A stretch of 64,000 bases of DNA from DATLGB01 sp037724045. GTDB taxonomy: Bacteria; Actinomycetota; Thermoleophilia; Solirubrobacterales; Solirubrobacteraceae. Below are positions 17,201-24,262 of this stretch, piece after piece. The DNA lies in assembly GCA_037724045.1 (NCBI GenBank), contig JBBJOW010000015.1, forward strand, positions 1 to 64,000. The letters run 5' to 3'. The first letter of the stretch is position 1; each line of letters starts with the position of its first letter. Both the position numbers and the translations under genes were made by a program. The notes beneath the pieces were generated by a model. That model saw only the letters and a program-made list of their open reading frames with translations. It searched no databases and was not told the origin of the DNA.

Positions 17201-17791
17201 GGGCCCGAGCTCGGCGTGCCCGTCGTAGCCGGCCAGCTCGAGCTCGTCGCCGACGCGCAGGAACACCGCCGCGGCGACGGCGCCCACCGCGTCGCGGCCC
17301 TCCTCGGCGACCACCGCGGCCACCTCGCGCGGGGTGAGGGTGCTCGACAGCGCATCGGTGAGCTCCTGCAGACGCAGCAGCCGCGCCTCGGCCGCCTTGC
17401 GCCCCGTGATGTCCACGAGGACTCCGGTGAGCCGCACTTCGCCGGGGCGCTCGTCGTCGGGCTCGGTGAACTGGACGATGTTGCGCAGCCACAGGACCCG
17501 CCCGTCGGCCGCCCGCGCGCGGTACTCGAAGTCCGCGCCGCGCCGGCCCAGCACCGCGCCGACGATCTCCGTGTTGACGAGCGCGCGGTCTTCCGGCTCG
17601 ACCATCTCGAACCAGAAGCGGCGGTCGGCGATCCAGCTGTCCGCCGGGTAGCCCAGCAGCGACTCCGTGGCCTCGCTGACGAACAGGAAGCTGGCCTCGC
17701 CCGGCACACGGCCCGGGATGGCCTCCCAGACGATCGCGCCGAGGCGGTCGATCAGCGTGCGGTAGCGGACTGCGGCGGCGAGGGCGCTCAA
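14285..17791 (-). CDS. PAS/GAF multisensor protein with SpoIIE phosphatase, RsbW-like kinase and STAS domains
   Basis: A 1168-residue cytoplasmic signalling protein. Domains by eye: PAS 10-135, GAF 145-295, PAS 305-425, GAF 430-540, GAF 545-710, SpoIIE/PP2C phosphatase 715-945 (GGDFYEA, GDVVGRG, LLLYTDGLTE, DDVALVAL), histidine-kinase-like ATPase 950-1070 (N-box GEAIANAVEHSG, GRGFGLMRALVDD) and STAS 1080-1168 (DLSGVTHLDSTGARML with the phosphorylatable serine). All three parts of a partner-switching module (phosphatase, anti-sigma kinase, antagonist) are on one chain. No membrane segment is seen. The start is a TTG; a later start is possible. No sigma factor gene is nearby. Confidence 0.88.
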   Translation of the reverse strand: MSALAAAVRYRTLIDRLGAIVWEAIPGRVPGEASFLFVSEATESLLGYPADSWIADRRFWFEMVEPEDRALVNTEIVGAVLGRRGADFEYRARAADGRVLWLRNIVQFTEPDDERPGEVRLTGVLVDITGRKAAEARLLRLQELTDALSSTLTPREVAAVVAEEGRDAVGAVAAAVFLRVGDELELAGYDGHAELGPADFCRIPVDSDTPAAEAVRTGSEILLDAAALVARYPGAAGFRRLAGEGQLVALPLVAADRVLGSIALRLADDQPVLTEDRVVLDVLERATVSALLRAEQAAAERDSRAVLNAIITTAPEGFALFDTSLRYVRVNDALAAINGVPAAEHIGRTLSEVVPGVPDSGSGDPLRRVLATGEPVVDLEVTGTTAGRPDEQRTWLVSYYPVRGATEEISWLGSFVVDITERKRAEERARLLSELGVILDAVVSVSARMGGLVDALVPAVCTYADITLHAEEGGLEWVASRGLQDPALTVPLLVRGRDLGVLSMTFARPEPDAEDRAFAAEVARRAALAIDNARLFEAERVARERTGRQYAVAAALAEALTAADVARATLEEVVVAVGAEHGTLWLLDDEGTGIDAIGWLGFSNEEMAGSTHADLDESRPVTDTVRSRKRLWLASPEEIAAAYPAMSPGMHARGMHSIAVFPLMTPGRTVGGLLLSCTRARALTEEDLELGTALAAQAAQALERARLFEAERRVSVTLQRSLLPATLPEVAGAEIDLRYLPAAGLEAGGDFYEAVSLADGSLLVAVGDVVGRGATAAAAMGQLRSALRAFALAGEEPAGILRGLSGFAETVAEAMAATAVVAKLDPATGRLRFACAGHPWPLLVRAAGTGEFLLEGRSVPLGCMPDPGYTEATVELGPGDTLLLYTDGLTERRGQDLDEILERVRAAAAAAAGAPLDELLDDTVGSVGDAPADDVALVALRFTGAAAVERLVFDAGTDQVPIARHAIRDWLARVGVDGPADTDLLLASGEAIANAVEHSGTDRIEVELAPPIGGAVGIVVRDYGRWKDPIVSPNRGRGFGLMRALVDDCAVERSPAGTTVRLRYACETDDPLATEIPASRACTVAVDSGEARLSGDLDLACAEAVREQLAGAEVDTVDLSGVTHLDSTGARMLFELPGRPAFLAPPESPSRRTLELSGLAGVMDVRDA

Positions 17792-17842
17792 GAAGACCCG
17801 ATCTACGACCGTATCGGCGCTGTGGCCGAGACCCGTGAATCG

Positions 17843-17848
17843 TATCCT
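17843..17848 (+). promoter_or_regulatory. -10 hexamer of FemAB-like gene
   Basis: TATCCT, 7 nt before GTG 17856. It lies inside the longer frame that could start at GTG 17835, so it favours the later start. Confidence 0.45.
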
Positions 17849-17855
17849 CGCAGCG

Positions 17856-18854
17856 GTGACGGGGGCCAGCCTGAACGAGGTCGAGGGCTCCGCGTGGGAC
17901 GATCTGCTCGATCGGCTGGGGGTCAGCGACCTGTACTACCGGCGCGGGTTCGTCGAGGCCTCGGCCGCCCTCGTTGCAAGCCGGCCGGTCCTGCTGCACC
18001 TCTCTGGCGCGGGCGGCGACGTGGTCTTCCCGTGCCTCGTGCGCGCCGACCCGGTGGACGTCGTCACCTCCTACGGCTACGGCGGACCGCTCCCGCTCGG
18101 GGCCGATCCTCCCGTGGCGGAGTTCGCCGATGCCTACGTGGCGTGGTGCGCGCGGCGCGGTGTCGTGTCGAGCTTCGTCGTCCACCATCCCCTCTTCGCC
18201 ACCCAGCGCGTGCCGATGCGCGGATTTCGCGTGCAGCCGCTCGCCGGGACCGTCGCCTGGCCGCTTGACGAGCCCGACCTGCTGGGCGTCATGCACAAGC
18301 ACCACCGGCGCCAGGTGCGCCGGGCCGAGGGCGCCGGGCTCGTGGCCACGGTGCGCGCGCCGCCAGAGGACCTCTCGGAGTTCGTCGCCCTCTACGACGA
18401 CGCCATGGTGCGCCTCGGCGCGGCGGACTTCCACCGCTTCAACGACGACTACTGGCAGGCGTTGGCGGCGGCGGTGACGCTCGTCCAGGTCGTCGTGCGC
18501 GGCGGCGACGGGGAGGCGGTCGCCGCCGTGCTGGGCGCCGGCGAGCCGCCCTGGCTGCACTACCACCTGGGTGCCGCCGCGCAGGCGGGGCGCGGCACCG
18601 GCGCCAGCCATCTCGCGCTCTACACCCTGGCTCGCTGGGGCCGCGACCACGGCTACGCGCAGCTGCATCTCGGGGGCGGCGTCGGTGGGCGCGACGACGA
18701 CCTGCTGGTCTACAAGCAGCGCTTCGCTCCCGGCGAGCCGCTTGCGTCGTGCATCGGCAAGGCGGTGCACGACCTGCCCGCCTACACCGCCCTCGCCGGT
18801 CCGCCGAGCGCCGATTACGAGGGCTTCTTCCCGGCGTACCGCCGGTCCTACTGA
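17856..18854 (+). CDS. FemAB/GNAT-like acyltransferase
   Basis: The 332 residues look like the FemAB-type GNAT fold that attaches amino acids or acyl groups to peptidoglycan or surface polymers. The diagnostic basic helix is MHKHHRRQVRRAEGAGL near residue 150, and the C-terminal part has HLALYTLARWGRDHGY and YKQRFAPGEPL. GTG 17856 is chosen over GTG 17835 because TATCCT ends 7 nt before it. The gene converges on, and overlaps by 7 nt, a minus-strand operon for envelope modification, which suits a surface role. Substrate unknown. Confidence 0.72.
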   Translation: MTGASLNEVEGSAWDDLLDRLGVSDLYYRRGFVEASAALVASRPVLLHLSGAGGDVVFPCLVRADPVDVVTSYGYGGPLPLGADPPVAEFADAYVAWCARRGVVSSFVVHHPLFATQRVPMRGFRVQPLAGTVAWPLDEPDLLGVMHKHHRRQVRRAEGAGLVATVRAPPEDLSEFVALYDDAMVRLGAADFHRFNDDYWQALAAAVTLVQVVVRGGDGEAVAAVLGAGEPPWLHYHLGAAAQAGRGTGASHLALYTLARWGRDHGYAQLHLGGGVGGRDDDLLVYKQRFAPGEPLASCIGKAVHDLPAYTALAGPPSADYEGFFPAYRRSY

Positions 18855-19819
18855 GGCTTCCTCACCGGATCTCTGAGCCGGCGCGCGAGCGCAGGGCCCA
18901 ACTCGCGCCCCCGCTCCTGAAAGACGCGCAGCCGGACGAAGTTGACGTTGCGCATCAGCTCGTTGTGGCGCCGGTAGAGGTCGGCACGGCGACCGACGGG
19001 GGCGTCCGGAGGGCGCGTCGGCACCGGGTATCCGCGCCGTGAGAGCTCCGCGCCCGCGAGCGCCGCGAACACCCCTTGGTCGCGCGGTCCCATCTCGCGC
19101 CGCCAGCGCTCGACGGCCTTGGTGTTGACGCCGTCGAAGAGCGTGGGAAACCACGAGCGCTGGTCGGCGACGATCAGCGAGCGGTCGGCGTCCTGGAGGG
19201 CGAGCATGCGGTCCTCGTAGCGCAGGTCGAGGAAGGCGCAGACGTGCTGCGCGCCGGCGGCGGGATCGTGGGCGAGGTCCTCGTAGCGGACGGTCAGGAC
19301 CTGACCGGGGTGGTCGCGCTCGGCGCGCTCCCCCGCCCGGATCCCGCGCGCCCACCACTGCGCGGCCGCCCACGCATTGTTGGGCCCGAAGGGCATGCGC
19401 CGCAGCGACAGCGCGACGTCGCGGCCGTCGCGCACGAGCACGACGAAGCGGGCGTCGGGCCAGATCGCCAGCAGATCGCCGACGTGGTTGACGTAGTGCG
19501 GCGTCTTGTCGCCCCAGTGCGGCTTGCCGTGCTTGCGGGCGTACGCCTCGAAGGGGGCGGCCAGCGCGAATCGCCGCGCCGCCGCGGTGTCGAGGCCGGC
19601 GGGGATGAGCGGCGACGGGCCCGACAGCTCCCACAGGGCCACCTTCGGGTGCGACCAGGCCGCGTCCGCGAGCGCCTGCGGATCGGCGCCGTCGAGCTCG
19701 AGGTCGGTGAGAAACATCGACTCGGGCGGGATGGCGGCGTCGGGCGACCGGTCGAGGATCAGCCGGAGCATGGTCGTGCCCGACCGGTCGTTGCCGACGA
19801 TGAAGAACGGCGCCGTCAT
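18848..19819 (-). CDS. sulfotransferase
   Basis: PAPS-dependent sulfotransferase of 323 residues. The 5'-phosphosulfate loop GNDRSGTTMLRLILDRSP is at residues 9-26 and the 3'-phosphate motif RFVVLVRDGRDVALSLRR is near residue 135, followed by the VRYEDLAHDP block. It is the last gene of a five-gene operon; its ATG overlaps the glycosyltransferase stop (ATGA). A sulfated surface glycan or lipid is the likely product, by context only. Confidence 0.85.
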   Translation of the reverse strand: MTAPFFIVGNDRSGTTMLRLILDRSPDAAIPPESMFLTDLELDGADPQALADAAWSHPKVALWELSGPSPLIPAGLDTAAARRFALAAPFEAYARKHGKPHWGDKTPHYVNHVGDLLAIWPDARFVVLVRDGRDVALSLRRMPFGPNNAWAAAQWWARGIRAGERAERDHPGQVLTVRYEDLAHDPAAGAQHVCAFLDLRYEDRMLALQDADRSLIVADQRSWFPTLFDGVNTKAVERWRREMGPRDQGVFAALAGAELSRRGYPVPTRPPDAPVGRRADLYRRHNELMRNVNFVRLRVFQERGRELGPALARRLRDPVRKPQ

Positions 19820-20943
19820 CGCGTCCCCTGCGCCTGCTCCCAGCCGTCGGGCGTGCCGTGGCGCAGGTGGTCGTAGAGCCCGCAGGCGATCGAGGCCGTC
19901 GTCAGCACGTAGTAGCGCGCGACCAGCAGCGGCCGCGCCCGGACGCGCCCTCCGGCGGCTGCGCCGGCCAGCAGCGCGAGCTGGGCCGCCAGCGCAGCCC
20001 GATAGACCCGCCTCGGACGGCGCACGAGTGCGAGCGACGTGAGCAGCGCGATCCCGTGCAGGAACGGCGAGGCGTAGCGCAGCAGGCGATGGGAGAGGAT
20101 CATGAGGGCGTAGAGCGGTGGGTAGCCGCGCGGGCTGGCGATGCTCGAGATGCGCAGGATCCGCCACGCCCGGTTCATCATCCGGCGCTTGCGCTGCCAC
20201 TCCCCCTCAATGGTCGGCACCATCGGCTCGTTGGCGCGCGCGTCCGGCACGAAGACCGCGCGCCGACCGCGCTTGACCAGCGCAAACGGCATGGCCAGGT
20301 CATGCCCCATCGGCTGCTCGAAGGCGATGTAGTCCCGTGCCCGCACCGCGTAGATGGCGCCGTTGCCTGCGGTGACGGAGGCCAGCGCCGACTCACGAGC
20401 GCGCTGCCAGAGCTCGTAGCGCCAATAGAGGCCCTCCTGATTGTCGCCACCCTCGTTGACGAAGGTCACGCGGCCGCAGGCGTAGGCGACGCGCTCGTCG
20501 TCCTCGAAGGCGCCGGCCAGGGCCCGCAGCGCGCCGGGCTCCCACATGGCGTTCGCGTCGGAGAAGGCGACGATCTCGCCGCGGGCGGCACTTACCGCGG
20601 CGTCCTGCGCGCGCATCTTGCCTGCGCGCGGAAGCTCGAGGACGACGTCGGCCCCTGCCGCCCGGGCGCGCTGCGCCGTCGCGTCGACGTCGCCGTCGAC
20701 GGCGACGATCACCTCGAGCCGCTCCCGCGGCCAGTCGAGCGCCAGCGCGTTGCGCACCTTCGCGTCGATCACCGCCTCCTCGCGGTAGGCCGCCACGATC
20801 ACAGTCACGAACGGCTCCTGGCCGGGCGCGACGGGCGCGGCGCCGGCCGGGGCGCGGCCGCGGGTGAGTGCGGCCAGCAGCGCCGCGTACCCCGCCTGGG
20901 TCCAGGCGAGCGCGAGCGCCGACAGCCAGAACAGCGCCGCCAT
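19816..20943 (-). CDS. family 2 glycosyltransferase, membrane-anchored
   Basis: Transfers a sugar from a nucleotide donor to a surface polysaccharide or lipid. The 375 residues start with a membrane helix (about 3-25). The GT2 catalytic domain has TVIVAAYREEAVIDAKV, VAVDGDVDATAQRA, FSDANAMWEPGAL and EGLYWRYELWQRARESALAS, then EWQRKRRMMNRAW in place of a QxxRW motif. Two or three hydrophobic segments follow after residue 290. It overlaps the genes on either side by 1 and 4 nt. Confidence 0.87.
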   Translation of the reverse strand: MAALFWLSALALAWTQAGYAALLAALTRGRAPAGAAPVAPGQEPFVTVIVAAYREEAVIDAKVRNALALDWPRERLEVIVAVDGDVDATAQRARAAGADVVLELPRAGKMRAQDAAVSAARGEIVAFSDANAMWEPGALRALAGAFEDDERVAYACGRVTFVNEGGDNQEGLYWRYELWQRARESALASVTAGNGAIYAVRARDYIAFEQPMGHDLAMPFALVKRGRRAVFVPDARANEPMVPTIEGEWQRKRRMMNRAWRILRISSIASPRGYPPLYALMILSHRLLRYASPFLHGIALLTSLALVRRPRRVYRAALAAQLALLAGAAAGGRVRARPLLVARYYVLTTASIACGLYDHLRHGTPDGWEQAQGTR

Positions 20944-21692
20944 CAACCGAAGACGAGATGGAGCATCTCGTCGCTGACGGTGAAACCCGCACGCTCGTAC
21001 ACGCGCCGGGTGTCCTCGTTGCCGGGCGTGAGGAAGGCGACCTCGACGCCGGAGGCGAACGCCAGGCGGGCGAGCTCGGACGTCACCGCCGTGCCGATGC
21101 CGCGCCGGCGAAACGCCTCGGCGACCCCGATGCCGACGAGCTCGACGACGCCTTCGAGCGCCTCCAGGCACATGCCGCCGCCCACGACCTCCTCCTCGGC
21201 GTAGGCGACCACCGCGATGCGGCGGGTGAACGTGGCGGCGGCGCCGTCGTTGCCCCCCGGTTCGTAGGGCTCGCCGAACGCCTCCGCGCGCGTGCGCATG
21301 AAGCCGGCGATCTGCTCGCGCTCGACGTCGGGCCCCAGTTGCTGCAGGAGCACGCCGTCTGCGATCGGCGCGTCGGCCCCATCGTCCTCGGCGGTGCGGG
21401 CCATGACCGGCGTGCGCAGCTGCTCGGTGAAGCCGAACTCCAGCAGCGCGGCCTCCGCGGCGGGGGCGGCGGCCGGCAGGAACTCCAGCCGCGGCGTCCG
21501 CGCCGCGCGGCCCATGACGGTCACGACCTCCGTGATGGACTCCGGGGTCGGCTCGGCGCCGTCGCGCGGGATCGCGTAGTTGAGGTAGGGGTGGTCGGAG
21601 ACGGGGTCGATGAAGACGTCGAAAGGTCCCGTGGCGAGGAGATGGCGATCGGCGGCCGCCGCCGCGCGCAGGTATGCCTGGACGTCGGTCAC
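20943..21692 (-). CDS. GNAT-family N-acetyltransferase
   Basis: The 249-residue protein has a C-terminal GNAT domain with the acetyl-CoA loop VAEAFRRRGIGTAVTSELAR and the closing VAFLTPGNEDTRRVYERAGFT. The N-terminal half (residues 1-110) resembles a second, degenerate GNAT repeat. The GTG start overlaps the stop of the ABC permease gene (GTGA). Within the operon it could acetylate a glycan precursor or confer self-protection; the sequence does not decide. Confidence 0.85.
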   Translation of the reverse strand: MTDVQAYLRAAAAADRHLLATGPFDVFIDPVSDHPYLNYAIPRDGAEPTPESITEVVTVMGRAARTPRLEFLPAAAPAAEAALLEFGFTEQLRTPVMARTAEDDGADAPIADGVLLQQLGPDVEREQIAGFMRTRAEAFGEPYEPGGNDGAAATFTRRIAVVAYAEEEVVGGGMCLEALEGVVELVGIGVAEAFRRRGIGTAVTSELARLAFASGVEVAFLTPGNEDTRRVYERAGFTVSDEMLHLVFG

Positions 21693-22498
21693 GCCCGGCG
21701 GCGCTCCCAGGAGAACCCGCGGACCGCCAGGCCGGCCCCCAGGGCGCCCCACGCCGCGAGCGCCAGCAGCGCGCCCCCGTGCCCGCCGAGGCCGACGCCG
21801 TCGACCATGGCGCCCGAGAGCCCGTCCACCAGGTGCTTGAGCGGCAGCACCTCGGCGATCGCGGTCAGGAAGGCGGGGGCGTCCTCGGCGTCGTAGAAGA
21901 CGCCGGAGATCATGATCATGGGCAGGAAGGCCGCATTGACGTAGGCGGGAGCGGATTCGACGTTCGGGATCGCGTGCGACAGCGCGACGCCGAGGGCCGC
22001 GAAGCACGCCGCGCCGGCGACGACGAAGACACCGAGCGCGAGATAGTCGCGCGGCCAGCCCGTGTCGAAGATGAGCCCGCCGGCCACGGTGATGATCGCG
22101 ACCTGCAGCGCGGTGTTGGTGATCGCGTTGCCCGCGAGCGCGGCCAGATAGGCCGAGGAGGACATGGGCGTCCCGCGCATGCGCTTGAGGATCCCCATCT
22201 CACGCAGGAAGGTGAGGTTCATGGCGATTGCCGTGAACGTCGTCGACATCACGGCAAGACCGGCGATGCCGGGCACGATCACGCGCAGGTTGGCCTGGTC
22301 GTCGCCGAAGATCGCGCCGAACATGGCCAAAAAGAACAGCGGCAGCAGGAAGTTGAAGAAGGCGGCGCTCGGGTTGCGCCAGAACATGCGCCGCTCGAGC
22401 CGGTACTGGCGCCAGGCCAGCGTCGCCCAGCGCGGAGAGGGCGGCGCGGGCGTGTGCGCCACGGCGCCCGCGCGCCCGACGACGACCTGATCCGTCAT
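21689..22498 (-). CDS. ABC-2 type transporter permease
   Basis: Integral membrane subunit of 269 residues with about six hydrophobic segments, beginning near NPSAAFFNFLLPLFFLAMFG. The central block MGILKRMRGTPMSSSAYLAA is the conserved cytoplasmic coupling region of the ABC-2 family, and LPLKHLVDGLSGAMV is typical near the end. It overlaps the ATPase gene by 4 nt. The exported substrate may be a lipid, a glycan intermediate or a drug. Confidence 0.9.
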   Translation of the reverse strand: MTDQVVVGRAGAVAHTPAPPSPRWATLAWRQYRLERRMFWRNPSAAFFNFLLPLFFLAMFGAIFGDDQANLRVIVPGIAGLAVMSTTFTAIAMNLTFLREMGILKRMRGTPMSSSAYLAALAGNAITNTALQVAIITVAGGLIFDTGWPRDYLALGVFVVAGAACFAALGVALSHAIPNVESAPAYVNAAFLPMIMISGVFYDAEDAPAFLTAIAEVLPLKHLVDGLSGAMVDGVGLGGHGGALLALAAWGALGAGLAVRGFSWERRRA

Positions 22499-23382
22499 TG
22501 GGTCTTGCTTCGCTCGCCACCGCTGAGCGCTTCGCGCTCGCTCCGCTCCGCGGTGAGCTCGAGGTAGACGTCCTCGAGGGAGGGCCGGGTGACCTCGAGC
22601 GCCTCGAGCGTCTCCCCGCGCGCGAGGGCGGCACCGGTGGCCTCGTGCAACAGCCGCGTCGGATCCTCGGTCTCGTGCTCGACGGGCCGGCCGTCCTGGA
22701 CCCAGCGGACGCGATGGCGCACCCGTCCGCCGAGCTCCGCGGGCGGTCCCTCGGCGAGGATGGCGCCGTCCTTGATGATGGCCACGCGATCGGCGAGCAC
22801 CTGCGCCTCGTCGAGGTAGTGCGTGGTGAGCAGCACCGTCTTGCCGAGGTCGCGCAGCGAGCGCACGGTCTCCCACGCCTTGCGCCGGGCGGCCGGGTCG
22901 AATCCCGTCGTCGGCTCGTCGAGGAAGATGAGCTCGGGGTCGCCGATGAGCGCGAGCGCGAAGTCCAGCCGCCGCTGCTGGCCCCCCGAGAGCGTCCGCG
23001 TGCGCTGCTCGCCCACCTCCGTCAGGCCGGCGACCGACATGGTCTCCTCGACGTCGCGCGGCGCGGGATAGAGGGAGGCCCAGTGGCTGACCGCCTCCCG
23101 GACCGTGAGGTAGCGGTAGATGCCGCAGCTCTGCAGGACGACACCGACGCGCTCGCGCAGCTCGACCGGACGCTCGGCCGGGTCCATGCCGAGGACGCGG
23201 ACCTCGCCGCCGGTGCGCTCGCGGTATCCCTCGAGGATCTCCACCGTCGTCGTCTTGCCCGCGCCGTTGGGCCCGAGCAGCCCGAAGACCTCCCCGCGGC
23301 GGACGCTGAAGTCGATGCCGCGCACGGCCTCGTGGGAGCCGTAGGCCTTACGCAGGCCGTGCACCTCGATGGCGACGGTCAT
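22495..23382 (-). CDS. ABC transporter ATP-binding protein (ABC-2/daunorubicin type)
   Basis: The 295-residue ATPase has Walker A GPNGAGKTTT, Q-loop VLQSCGIYRYLTV, signature LSGGQQRRLD, Walker B LIFLDEPTTGFD and the H-loop TTHYLDEA. The C-terminal 15 residues (SEREALSGGERSKTQ) are encoded by a copy of a small dispersed repeat also found inside a carboxyltransferase gene at 30.1 kb. First gene of the operon. It diverges from ppx with only 16 bp between start codons; a TACCCT 11 nt upstream may be its -10. Confidence 0.92.
   Translation of the reverse strand: MTVAIEVHGLRKAYGSHEAVRGIDFSVRRGEVFGLLGPNGAGKTTTVEILEGYRERTGGEVRVLGMDPAERPVELRERVGVVLQSCGIYRYLTVREAVSHWASLYPAPRDVEETMSVAGLTEVGEQRTRTLSGGQQRRLDFALALIGDPELIFLDEPTTGFDPAARRKAWETVRSLRDLGKTVLLTTHYLDEAQVLADRVAIIKDGAILAEGPPAELGGRVRHRVRWVQDGRPVEHETEDPTRLLHEATGAALARGETLEALEVTRPSLEDVYLELTAERSEREALSGGERSKTQ
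22498..22523 (-). repeat. dispersed 26 bp repeat, copy 1
   Basis: On the minus strand GCGGTGGCGAGCGAAGC followed by RAGACCSAA. It forms the end of the ABC ATPase gene. A short hairpin (GAGCGCGAAGCGCTC) sits directly upstream on the minus strand. Second copy at 30140-30165. Confidence 0.5.
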
Positions 23383-23398
23383 GATGGGGATTGAGGGT

Positions 23399-24262
23399 AT
23401 GCGCTGCGCCTGCATCGACATCGGCTCCAACACGACGCGTCTGCTGGTCGCCGACGTCGTGCAGGCGAAGCCGGTGACGAGCCCGCTAGGGCGAGGCCAG
23501 GGAGTGCTGACCGAGGTCGCCGGCGAGAAGGCCTTCACCCGCCTGGGCAGCGCGCTGCGCCGCACGGGCGCCCTGCCCGCGGCCTCGCTGGCGACGCTGG
23601 CGGAGACGGTGGCCGTCCAGGGCGCCGTCGCCCGCTCGATGGGCGCGGAGCGGGTGCGGGTGGTCGCGACCGCGGCGATCCGGGCAGCGAGCAACGCGCC
23701 GGCGCTCGTGGACGCCGTCAAGGCGCGCTCCGGGCTCACGGTCGAGGAGCTCGACGGCCGCGAGGAGGCGCGGCTGGCCTTCGTGGGCGCGACACACGGG
23801 CGCGAGTGGCGAGGCGTGGTCGCGGTCGTCGACGTCGGCGGCGGCTCGACGGAGATCGCCATCGGGGAGCCCGGGGCCGGCGTCCGGTGGGCGGCGTCGG
23901 TTCCGGTCGGGTCGAGCTCGCTCACCGACGCAGGCCACGCGCTCGGTCACGGGGCGGCGCAGGCGTTCGCCGGCCTGCAGCCTCCACCCGTCCAGACCGC
24001 GCTCGCCGTCGGCGGCAGCGCCGCCTCCACGTCGCGGCTCGTCGGCGCGCGCATCGACGCCGCAAGCGCGCGCGCGGCGCTGCGCCTGCTCGAAGCGGGG
24101 GGCGTGCACGGCATCGAGCCCGAGCGCGTGCGCCTGCTGCCTGCCGGCCTGGCGATCCTGGTGGCCGTCTCGGAGCTGCTGGGGCTGCCGCTCACCGTCG
24201 GCAGAGGCGGGCTGCGCGAGGGGATCTGCCTGGAGCTGGCGGGATCGACGACCGATGGCTAA
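23399..24262 (+). CDS. Ppx/GppA-family exopolyphosphatase / pppGpp phosphatase
   Basis: Hydrolyses terminal phosphate from polyphosphate and/or pentaphosphate guanosine. The 287 residues cover only the two-lobed ASKHA phosphatase core, as in other actinobacterial short forms: phosphate-1 motif CIDIGSNTTRLLVADV at the N-terminus and phosphate-2 motif VVDVGGGSTEIAIG near residue 140. ATG 23399 is chosen because the family N-terminus follows at once; an upstream ATG at 23369 would overlap the divergent ABC gene. The end overlaps ppk by 8 nt, so degradation and synthesis of polyphosphate are encoded together. Confidence 0.9.
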   Translation: MRCACIDIGSNTTRLLVADVVQAKPVTSPLGRGQGVLTEVAGEKAFTRLGSALRRTGALPAASLATLAETVAVQGAVARSMGAERVRVVATAAIRAASNAPALVDAVKARSGLTVEELDGREEARLAFVGATHGREWRGVVAVVDVGGGSTEIAIGEPGAGVRWAASVPVGSSSLTDAGHALGHGAAQAFAGLQPPPVQTALAVGGSAASTSRLVGARIDAASARAALRLLEAGGVHGIEPERVRLLPAGLAILVAVSELLGLPLTVGRGGLREGICLELAGSTTDG

